In this document: one piece after another, positions 1 to 5,252 of the stretch
Position numbering within the stretch: position 1 is the first letter of the stretch
How the letters are laid out: every line of letters starts with the position of its first letter
NCBI GenBank assembly: GCA_900767325.1
Contig: CAAFYT010000050.1
Location: forward strand, 1 to 5,252
Direction: 5' to 3'
DNA length: 5,252 nucleotides
Source: Kiritimatiellia bacterium
GTDB lineage: Bacteria; Verrucomicrobiota; Kiritimatiellia; RFP12; UBA1067
Position numbers and translations under genes: made by a program
The notes under the pieces: generated by a model
What the model was told of the DNA's origin: nothing
The model's input: the letters and a program-made list of their open reading frames with translations, nothing else
Database searches by the model: none

Positions 1-239
1 ACGGGCTCGTCTGCTCGCCGCGCGAGGTCGGCGCGCTTTCGCGGGCGCTTGCGAAGGGCACGCTCTTCGTTACGCCGGGCGTGCGACCCGCGGGTTCGGC
101 GGTCGGCGACCAGAAGCGCGTGGCGACTCCCGCCGAGGCCGTGCGCGACGGCGCGACGCATCTGGTGATCGGTCGACCCATCCTGGCGGCGGCGGATCCC
201 GTGGCGGCGGCGCGGGCGATTCGCGGGGAGATCGGCTGA
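1..239 (+). CDS. pyrF: Orotidine-5'-phosphate decarboxylase, C-terminal part (5' end cut by window)
   Basis: OMP decarboxylase catalyses the last step of de novo pyrimidine synthesis, OMP to UMP plus CO2, in the cytoplasm. Only the final 78 codons are present, read in the frame starting at base 3 and ending with TGA at 237-239. The family C-terminal pattern is clear. A GLVCS strand comes first, then VTPGVRP (fragment residues 23-29), DQKR (36-39), a TPAEAVRDGA helix (42-51) and VIGRPI (55-60). In this family the Gln of DQKR and the Arg of GRPI bind the substrate phosphate, and both are present. A closing DPVAAARAI helix follows. The catalytic Lys/Asp tetrad lies upstream of the window. The stop overlaps the next start by one base (TGATG), so the two genes are very likely co-transcribed. 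The identification is strong; the total length cannot be judged. Confidence 0.93.
   Translation, partial: GLVCSPREVGALSRALAKGTLFVTPGVRPAGSAVGDQKRVATPAEAVRDGATHLVIGRPILAAADPVAAARAIRGEIG
225..230 (+). promoter_or_regulatory. Ribosome binding site of the TPR gene, inside pyrF
   Basis: GGGGAG lies 8 bases before the ATG at 239 and within the last codons of pyrF. It supports the ATG at 239 as the true start, with translational coupling across the TGATG junction. Confidence 0.55.
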
Positions 240-1567
240 TGCAGGCGTTGGCGGCGATTCTCCTTTTCGCCACGGCGGCGCTGACCGACTCCGAGGCGTG
301 GAACGAGGGCGTGGACCTCTTCCGCCGAGGCGACGAGACGAACGCCCTGCGCGTGCTTCGTCCGCTCATGCTCTCCAAGACCCACGGCGCACGGGCCGCG
401 GAGCTCGTCGCGAAGCTCGAATACGACCGCCGGAACCTCGAAGAGGCGGCGCGCGCGGCGCAGATCGCCCTGCGCGCGGCGCCGGACGACGCCCGGCTCA
501 ACCGCAACTTCACCCGCGCGATCGACGATCTTCCGCGGCAGCGCGAGGAGAGGCGCATCGAGGCGATCCTGAAGGCAGCCGAGGGGAAGGGTCCCGGCGC
601 CCTCCTCCAGGCGGCGACGGCAAACGCCCGCGCGCTGATGACCGAATCGGGCACGTATCGCACGAACGTCGCGGCGCGGGCCGTGGCGCTCTCCGACGAG
701 CTTTCGCGTCGCGCGGAGAAGCTCGCCGAGACGTGGATACCCGTGCGCACGACGATCTCCCAGGCGGTGACGAACGAGGAGCAGGCCTCGACGATCCTGC
801 TCCAGATCGACCAGGCCGAGGCGAAGACCAAGAAGGCGGCCCGCGAACTCGCGGACCTCGATGGCGATGCCTACGCGACGATGTCGGATGTCGAGCACGA
901 CTTCACGCGCTTTTTTAAGATGACGGCCTTGCCGCCCGCCGCAATGGGCGAGGACCTCGTTTCGCAATCGAACGCCTGGCAGGATGTCGCGATTTGCAAC
1001 GGACGCGAATGGCAGCGCGATGCGCTGGACTGGACCCGTGCCTTCCGCGCCCGGTTCCCGGCGTGGGCGAGGGTCTACGAACAGCAGGCCCAGGCCGACA
1101 CCAACAAGCCGCCGTTCACCGCCGAGGCCCAGGCGAAGATCTCGGCGCTGGCGACGGAACTGGAGAAGGTGCAGCTCGAATGCTGCGACAAGAACCTTCC
1201 GCCGAGCCAGGAGCGCGCGCTCGGGATGATTCGGCAGATTCTCGAGCTCCTGCCGAAGGATTCGGGCTCCTCGGGATCGGGCGAAGGCCAAGGGCAGGCC
1301 TCGGGCGAGCGGAAGCAGGAGAAGAACGATCCTTCGGACGATAAGCAGCAGGCGGGCGAGGAAAAGCAGGAGCCGGACAGCGCGAACGAGGAGCAGGCGG
1401 CCGAAGAGCCCGAGGAGGACGAGAAGGAACAGGAGGCCGGGGGCGAGGAGGACGAGGCTCTGGAGTCGTTGCTCAAGAAGGCGCAGGAGCGAAACGACGA
1501 GCACGAGGCGGACAAGAAGGCGCGGATGAGAAAGGCGGTCCTGCCGCCGAACGAAAGGGATTGGTGA
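239..1567 (+). CDS. TPR protein with acidic low-complexity segment and DW tail, BatC/BatE-like
   Basis: Probable exported scaffold protein of 442 residues. Residues 1-20 form a weak signal peptide: a hydrophobic ALAAILLFATAAL core and a possible SEA cleavage site at 18-20, but no basic n-region. Residues 20-95 look like two to three TPR helical pairs, with a repeat-like unit at about 65-92 (Asn-Leu-Glu-Glu-Ala, ending in a Pro at 82). Residues 100-340 are mostly charged, Ala-rich helix. Residues 341-407 are low-complexity Glu/Gln/Lys/Gly/Ser. The last 35 residues become ordered again (ALESLLKKAQ at 407-416) and end in PPNERDW. A TPR region, acidic linker and C-terminal Asp-Trp is the layout I recall for BatC-like proteins of Bat aerotolerance operons, which act with VWA proteins at the inner membrane. 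No VWA, MoxR or BatD gene is visible here. It overlaps pyrF and murG by one base each. The family call is inferred from architecture. A generic TPR protein is the alternative. Confidence 0.6.
   Translation: MQALAAILLFATAALTDSEAWNEGVDLFRRGDETNALRVLRPLMLSKTHGARAAELVAKLEYDRRNLEEAARAAQIALRAAPDDARLNRNFTRAIDDLPRQREERRIEAILKAAEGKGPGALLQAATANARALMTESGTYRTNVAARAVALSDELSRRAEKLAETWIPVRTTISQAVTNEEQASTILLQIDQAEAKTKKAARELADLDGDAYATMSDVEHDFTRFFKMTALPPAAMGEDLVSQSNAWQDVAICNGREWQRDALDWTRAFRARFPAWARVYEQQAQADTNKPPFTAEAQAKISALATELEKVQLECCDKNLPPSQERALGMIRQILELLPKDSGSSGSGEGQGQASGERKQEKNDPSDDKQQAGEEKQEPDSANEEQAAEEPEEDEKEQEAGGEEDEALESLLKKAQERNDEHEADKKARMRKAVLPPNERDW
1259..1459 (+). other. Acidic low-complexity, purine-rich coding segment
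   Basis: Codons for residues 341-407 of the TPR protein are dominated by GAG, GAA, CAG, AAG and GGC, making the plus strand strongly purine-rich. The encoded segment starts Gly/Ser-rich (341-350), then becomes Glu/Gln/Lys/Asp-rich with net negative charge. It is not an exact tandem repeat. It is probably a disordered linker between the helical body and the conserved-looking C-terminal tail. Confidence 0.75.
1554..1560 (+). promoter_or_regulatory. Ribosome binding site that fixes the murG start
   Basis: AAAGGGA ends 6 bases before the ATG at 1567. The in-frame TTG at 1561 and GTG at 1564 are too close to this site to be used. The ATG therefore is the likely start, and the protein begins MKIVVACGGTGGH. 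Confidence 0.65.
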
Positions 1568-2631
1568 TGAAGATCGTCGTGGCGTGTGGCGGAACGGGGG
1601 GTCATTCCTTTCCCGGGTTGGCGGCGGCCGAAGAACTGCGCGCGCGCGGACACGAGGTCGTGATCTGGGCCTCGGGGCGCGCCGTCGAGTCGAGCGTCAT
1701 GAAGGGGTGGAACGGTCCCTTGTTCTGTACCGGGGCGAAGCAACTCGCGCTTAGGAACGTCTGTGCGATCGTCGGATCGTATTTTCGCTGTCGGCGCGAG
1801 CTGAAGCAGCAGCGTCCGGATGCGCTCTTGGCGATGGGAAGCTATGCCTCGCTGCCGCCGGTTCTCGCGGCGCGGCGGCTGGGCGTCAAGGTGTATCTGC
1901 ACGAAGCCAACACGGTTCCCGGAAAGGCGGTGGAGTTTCTGTCGCATTTCGCGACGGCGGTGGCGATCAGCTTCGAGACGACGGCGCGCTTCCTGCCGGG
2001 TGCGCGAACCGTGCGTACGGGGTTGCCTGTTCGCGCCTCGATCGCGGCGGGGCGGCGATTCGACTTCATTCCGCCGAACGCCTTCGTGGTGTTCGTGACG
2101 GGTGGTAGCCAGGGTGCACACGCGGTGAACGAGCTCATGAGCGGCGCGCTTGTGGCGTTTCGTCGCGAACTCGATCGGCGCCAAGACGCGTCGCGTCCGC
2201 TCTACGTGATCCACCAGACGGGCGCGCAGGACGAAGCGCGGGTCATCGCGGCGTACGCCAAGGCGGGCATACCCGCGCGGGTGCATGCCTTCGAGGACGA
2301 GATGGCCAACGCCTTCGCCTCGGCCGACATGGTGGTGGCGCGCGCCGGCGCATCGACCTGCTTCGAGCTGGCGGCCTGCGGCAAGAGCGCGCTGCTCATA
2401 CCCCTGCCGACGGCGCTTCGGAATCACCAGCATCTCAATGCCGATGCGTTCGTCGTGAAGGGCGCGGCCGACGAGGGCAGGCAGTCGGATCTCACGGTGC
2501 GGCAGCTCTGCCGCTACCTGCTCTCGCGCTACGACCGCCCCGATCTGCTCGCGGCGCGACAGGCGAAGATCAAGGCGCTCGCCACGCCCGATGCGGCGGC
2601 GCGCCTGGCCGATTTGGTCGAAGGTAAGTAA
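1567..2631 (+). CDS. murG: UDP-N-acetylglucosamine:lipid I N-acetylglucosaminyltransferase (MurG)
   Basis: MurG transfers GlcNAc from UDP-GlcNAc to lipid I at the cytoplasmic face of the inner membrane, giving lipid II for peptidoglycan synthesis. It is a GT-B fold enzyme of glycosyltransferase family 28. From the ATG at 1567 the product has 354 residues, the usual MurG length. Family motifs appear in order: GGTGGH at 8-13 (G-loop with the conserved His), MGSYAS at 90-95, HEANTVPG at 112-119, GLPVR at 152-156, GGSQGA at 179-184, HQTG at 216-219, then GASTCFELAACG at 261-272. That last motif contains Glu267, the Glu that in this family contacts the UDP-GlcNAc ribose. NHQHLNA at 286-292 supplies the Gln and Asn of the donor site. 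No key residue appears missing. The segment at 66-80 mixes hydrophobic and basic residues, as expected near the membrane-facing patch. It overlaps the TPR gene stop by one base. No mraY, murD, ftsW, murC or other dcw-cluster gene flanks it. Confidence 0.96.
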   Translation: MKIVVACGGTGGHSFPGLAAAEELRARGHEVVIWASGRAVESSVMKGWNGPLFCTGAKQLALRNVCAIVGSYFRCRRELKQQRPDALLAMGSYASLPPVLAARRLGVKVYLHEANTVPGKAVEFLSHFATAVAISFETTARFLPGARTVRTGLPVRASIAAGRRFDFIPPNAFVVFVTGGSQGAHAVNELMSGALVAFRRELDRRQDASRPLYVIHQTGAQDEARVIAAYAKAGIPARVHAFEDEMANAFASADMVVARAGASTCFELAACGKSALLIPLPTALRNHQHLNADAFVVKGAADEGRQSDLTVRQLCRYLLSRYDRPDLLAARQAKIKALATPDAAARLADLVEGK

Positions 2632-2633
2632 AT

Positions 2634-2646
2634 AGGAAAGGAAAAG
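2634..2646 (+). promoter_or_regulatory. Purine-rich Shine-Dalgarno region before the symporter
   Basis: AGGAAAGGAAAAG fills most of the 23-base gap between the murG stop and the ATG at 2655. The AAGGA core ends 12 bases before that ATG, slightly long, and 15 bases before the in-frame ATG at 2658. The upstream ATG is therefore the better start. The gap is too short for a terminator plus a promoter, which favours read-through from murG. Confidence 0.5.
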
Positions 2647-2654
2647 TTCAAGTC

Positions 2655-4214
2655 ATGATGAAACTCGTTCTACTGGCGCTCTATTTCGCCGTCTTGCTCG
2701 GAATCGGCTTCAAGTGCCGAAAGTCCGCCAATTCGGTTGATGGATTCGTGCTCGGCGGTCGTTCGGTCGGCGCGTGGCTGACGGCGTTCGCCTATGGCAC
2801 GAGCTACTTCTCGGCGGTCGTGTTCGTCGGCTATGCGGGGCAGTTCGGCTGGCGCTACGGCATCGCCGCGACCTGGGCGGGAATCGGCAACGCGCTGATC
2901 GGCTCGCTCCTGGCGTGGACGATCCTCGGCCGCAGGACGCGCCTTCTCTCGCAGCATCTCGACGCCTCGACCATGCCCGAGTTCTTCGGGCGGCGCTTCG
3001 ACTCGAAGGCGCTCAAGCTCGTCGCCTCGGTGATCATCTTCGTGTTCCTCGTTCCCTACACTGCCTCGCTCTACAACGGACTGTCGCGGCTCTTCGGTAT
3101 GGCGTTTTCGATCGACTACTCGGTCTGCATCGTGCTGATGTCGGTTCTGACGGCCGTCTACGTGATCGCGGGCGGCTATCTGGCGACGGCGGTGAACGAT
3201 TTCATCCAGGGCATCATCATGCTCTTCGGGCTGGTCGCGGTGATCGTGGCCGTGATTCTCTCGAAGGGGGGGCTTCTCGCGGCGATGGATTCCCTTTCCC
3301 GCGTCAGCGATCCGGCGGTCTCGACGTCGCCGGGCGTGTTCGCCTCCTTCCTCGGGCCCGATCCGCTGAACCTCCTCTTCGTCGTGATCCTGACCTCGTT
3401 GGGAACCTGGGGGCTGCCGCAGATGGTGCAGAAGTTCTACGCCATCAAGAACGAGGATGCGATCCGCAAGGGAACCGTGATCTCGACCCTCTTCGCGTTC
3501 GTGATCGCCGGCGGCTGCTACTTCCTCGGCGGCTTCGGGCGGATCTTCGGCGAGCGGATCGGAGTCGTCGCCTCGCCGACGGGAGCGCTTCTGCCGCGGG
3601 GCGGATTCGATGCGATCATCCCGGCGATGCTGTCGGACCTCGGGCCGATGCTGATCGCGCTGACGGTGATCCTCGTGCTGTCCGCGTCGATGTCGACGCT
3701 TTCGTCGCTGGTCATCACGTCGAGCTCGACGCTGACGAGCGACTTCATCAAGGGCACCTTCGCGAAGCGGATGTCGCCGAAAGGCGAGGTTCTGGTGATT
3801 CGCCTGTTCGTGGTCGTGTTCATCGCCATCTCCGCCGTATTGGCGTTGGTTCAGCATCAGAGCGCGGTGACGTTCATCGCGCAGCTGATGGGCATTTCGT
3901 GGGGCGCGCTCGCGGGAAGCTTCCTTGCGCCGTTTCTCTACGCGCTCTACTGGAAGGGCACGACGAAGGCGGCCTGCTGGGCGTCGTTCCTCTTCGGTTC
4001 GGGGCTGATGATCGTCGACATGGTCGCGCGCGATTCGCTGCCGGCGATCCTGCGTTCGCCGATCAACTGCGGCGCGATTGCGATGCTCGCCGGGTTCGTG
4101 ATCGTGCCGCTGGTGAGTTTCGTGACGAAGGCGCCGGATCGCCGTTTCACGGAGCAGCTGTTCACCTGCTACGACAAGCAGCATCCGATTGCCGCAAAGA
4201 CCGCCCTCGGCTGA
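2655..4214 (+). CDS. Sodium:solute symporter, SSS family (PutP/PanF/vSGLT-like), substrate unknown
   Basis: Inner-membrane secondary transporter of 519 residues that uses a Na+ gradient to import a small solute. I count 13 hydrophobic segments, the number usual for PutP-type members: about 2-20, 38-61, 70-92, 121-140, 153-174, 182-203, 238-255, 273-294, 328-356, 380-400, 405-432, 438-456 and 470-490. Family landmarks are GFVLGGRSVGAW (30-41) before the second segment, GGYLATAVNDFIQG (173-186) with its Asp and Gln, and SASMSTLSS (343-351). In that last motif Ser347/Thr348 match the Ser-Thr pair that binds Na+ in PutP. The GTSYFS stretch (48-53) aligns with the first Na+-site helix, but it has Tyr51 where PutP has Asp55. 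The product is therefore unlikely to be a proline permease, and no substrate can be named. It starts 23 bases after murG and is probably on the same transcript. Its stop directly abuts the stop of the opposing receptor gene. Confidence 0.92.
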   Translation: MMKLVLLALYFAVLLGIGFKCRKSANSVDGFVLGGRSVGAWLTAFAYGTSYFSAVVFVGYAGQFGWRYGIAATWAGIGNALIGSLLAWTILGRRTRLLSQHLDASTMPEFFGRRFDSKALKLVASVIIFVFLVPYTASLYNGLSRLFGMAFSIDYSVCIVLMSVLTAVYVIAGGYLATAVNDFIQGIIMLFGLVAVIVAVILSKGGLLAAMDSLSRVSDPAVSTSPGVFASFLGPDPLNLLFVVILTSLGTWGLPQMVQKFYAIKNEDAIRKGTVISTLFAFVIAGGCYFLGGFGRIFGERIGVVASPTGALLPRGGFDAIIPAMLSDLGPMLIALTVILVLSASMSTLSSLVITSSSTLTSDFIKGTFAKRMSPKGEVLVIRLFVVVFIAISAVLALVQHQSAVTFIAQLMGISWGALAGSFLAPFLYALYWKGTTKAACWASFLFGSGLMIVDMVARDSLPAILRSPINCGAIAMLAGFVIVPLVSFVTKAPDRRFTEQLFTCYDKQHPIAAKTALG

Positions 4215-4218
4215 TCAG
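4211..4218. other. CTGATCAG palindrome holding both convergent stop codons
   Basis: The plus-strand TGA (4212-4214) and the minus-strand TGA (4215-4217 on the plus strand) are adjacent within a perfect 8-base palindrome. The two genes meet with no spacer, so any transcript that overruns either gene is antisense to the other. Confidence 0.85.
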
Positions 4219-5252
4219 AACTCGTAGGAGAGGGTGAAGAGCAGACTTCTGCCGCGCCCCGGGTAGAAGTAGGGGCCCGCGCCCTCCGCGTAACCGGCGA
4301 AGTCGCAGAAGTCGCGGTCGAGCAGGTTGTCGAGCGCGAGCGAGGCCGTCCAGCCCTTCGCCCACGAGGGCTCGTAGTGCGCGCCGAGGTCGAAGAGCCC
4401 GTAGCCCTCGAGCTCGTCGTAGGTGTTGGTGAAGTCGCCGGCGAGGAAGGAGCTTCCGGAGCGGCGGTAGCCGAGCGTGATCTCGAGGTCGTGCGCGAGC
4501 CAGACGCCGACGACGGCCCTCAGGCGCACGGTGGGGACGAGCGGAACGGCGTTTCCATCGTAGGGTCCCGAGACGAACCGGGCCTGTGTGAGCGAGCAGA
4601 GGAGCATCGCCTCGGCCACGCCTTCGCGCCGCCAGCCGAGGCGCGAATCGAGGCCGTAGCGGAAGGTCCGGCCCTCGGCGTTTTCGTTGTAGCCGTACCA
4701 GTAGCCGGCGGATTGGGAGGAGTAGGGGTTGTAGAAGATCTCGTCCTCCATCAGCAGGGCGAAGGCATCCAGGGCGCAGGTGAAGCCGGAGAGGAAGTTC
4801 CAGTCGAATCCCGTGTTGAGCGAGAGGCCGTGCTCGGGGGAGAGGGGTTCGCCGGAGCGGGTGTAGGTTGTTTCGTCGCAGAACGCGGAGCGGGCGAAGT
4901 GCGAGGTCTTGAGGTAGGCCTTGAAGGTCTTGATGGGGCGGTAGGCGACGCCGAGCTCACTGCCGAAGAGCGTGTTGTTGGAGCGGTCGTTGCCGCGTCC
5001 GAACGCGGTGCGCCAACGATCGTCGACGTTCTCCGCCCGGAAGCCGGCGATGAGCGAGAGATCGTCCGAGGCGTGGAGCTCGTCGCGCAGGAAGAGGGCG
5101 TGGCGCAGGCGTCGGAACTCGGTCAGGGGGTCGCCGAATCCGGAGCGGTCGGTGATGTCGTCGAGGGCGTAGCCGGTTTCGTAGCCGGCGGTGAATGAAT
5201 TGCGTAGTTGGAAGAGGTCGTTCTCGTCGAGATAGGCGAGGCGACCGTGGAA
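4215..5252 (-). CDS. TonB-dependent outer-membrane receptor, C-terminal beta-barrel (5' end beyond window)
   Basis: Outer-membrane importer of scarce ligands such as siderophores, heme, cobalamin or glycans, driven by TonB-ExbB-ExbD. The reading frame is open from the right edge to the TGA and gives 345 residues with no stop. The Met codon at 4749-4751 is internal and is not the start. Visible barrel features, numbered from the edge, are alternating aromatic strands throughout and a TSHFARSAFCDET/LSPEHGLSLNTG region (116-147), matching the conserved 'L.PE.s...E.G' stretch of these receptors. YGLFDLGAHYEP (284-295), DNLLDRDF (308-315, the 'NLfDk.Y' motif) and PGRGRSLLFTLSYEF at the end follow. 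The terminal Phe is typical of BAM-folded barrels. The plug, TonB box and signal peptide lie outside the window, so the ligand cannot be told. Four Cys occur in this part (125, 159, 219, 316). It converges on the symporter and is in a different operon. Confidence 0.92.
   Translation of the reverse strand, partial: FHGRLAYLDENDLFQLRNSFTAGYETGYALDDITDRSGFGDPLTEFRRLRHALFLRDELHASDDLSLIAGFRAENVDDRWRTAFGRGNDRSNNTLFGSELGVAYRPIKTFKAYLKTSHFARSAFCDETTYTRSGEPLSPEHGLSLNTGFDWNFLSGFTCALDAFALLMEDEIFYNPYSSQSAGYWYGYNENAEGRTFRYGLDSRLGWRREGVAEAMLLCSLTQARFVSGPYDGNAVPLVPTVRLRAVVGVWLAHDLEITLGYRRSGSSFLAGDFTNTYDELEGYGLFDLGAHYEPSWAKGWTASLALDNLLDRDFCDFAGYAEGAGPYFYPGRGRSLLFTLSYEF

Noticed and set aside
70..831. Minus-strand 253-codon frame opposite pyrF and the TPR gene
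   Set aside because: Arg/Ser/Ala-rich product with no domain; it runs antisense to two genes, one of them clearly pyrF.
911..919. TTTTTTAAG as a possible programmed frameshift or slippage site
   Set aside because: In the TPR frame it reads Phe-Phe-Lys and does not form a -1 slippery heptamer in phase. Six T residues are short for transcriptional slippage, and the frame continues normally to the DW tail.
1075..2433. Long minus-strand open frame (452 codons) opposite the TPR gene and murG
   Set aside because: Its product is Arg/His-rich with a Ser/Cys-rich end, without any recognisable domain. It is antisense to clear murG motifs and is typical of shadow frames in GC-rich DNA.
2670..4184. Long minus-strand open frame (504 codons) opposite the symporter
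   Set aside because: The translation is almost entirely Arg, Asp, Glu and His, which is the antisense reflection of hydrophobic membrane codons. No domain is seen.
2774..4237. Plus-strand 487-codon frame overlapping the symporter
   Set aside because: It is the alternate frame of the transmembrane gene and is Arg/Gly/Asp-rich with no motif. The symporter frame has unambiguous family motifs.
4241..4252. GCAGACTTCTGC hairpin just past the convergent stops, as a terminator for the symporter
   Set aside because: The stem is only 4 base pairs, has no T-run after it on either strand, and lies inside the receptor coding sequence.
4749..4751. ATG on the minus strand as the start of a small 178-residue outer-membrane protein
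   Set aside because: The same frame continues open to the right edge with typical receptor barrel sequence, so this Met is internal.
4377..5198. Plus-strand 273-codon frame opposite the receptor
   Set aside because: Low-complexity Val/Gly/Glu/Ala product, antisense to a clear TonB-dependent receptor barrel.

Overview
This window is GC-rich, close to two-thirds G+C by eye, and almost fully coding. It holds a packed rightward block of four genes (about 1-4214) and one leftward gene (4215 to the right edge). A TonB-dependent outer-membrane receptor, a lipid II-forming MurG and a periplasm-type TPR protein indicate a Gram-negative (diderm) bacterium that makes peptidoglycan. The BatC-like TPR protein and the gene mix would fit a PVC-superphylum lineage (Kiritimatiellota, Lentisphaerota or Verrucomicrobiota), but that placement is a guess and is not proved by the sequence.

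Layout: (1) 1-239, the C-terminal 78 codons of orotidine-5'-phosphate decarboxylase (pyrF), cut by the left edge. (2) 239-1567, a 442-residue TPR protein with a long acidic low-complexity segment and a C-terminal Asp-Trp tail, resembling the BatC/BatE proteins of aerotolerance (Bat) operons. (3) 1567-2631, murG. (4) 2655-4214, a 519-residue sodium:solute symporter (SSS family). (5) 4215-5252 on the minus strand, the C-terminal 345 residues of a TonB-dependent receptor whose plug domain and start lie beyond the right edge.

The first three genes are joined by two identical TGATG junctions with 1-base overlaps, so they are probably co-transcribed and translationally coupled. pyrF makes UMP, the precursor of the UDP-sugars that MurG consumes. 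The TPR protein is probably an envelope scaffold. The symporter follows 23 bases after murG and may share the transcript. The symporter and the receptor converge with no spacer: their stop codons sit back to back inside the palindrome CTGATCAG.

I found no tRNA, rRNA, CRISPR array, insertion sequence, phage gene or convincing terminator or promoter. No clearly new biological system is visible. The points most worth a second look are the unusual pyrF / BatC-like / murG arrangement, the isolated BatC-like protein, and the zero-spacer convergent junction.
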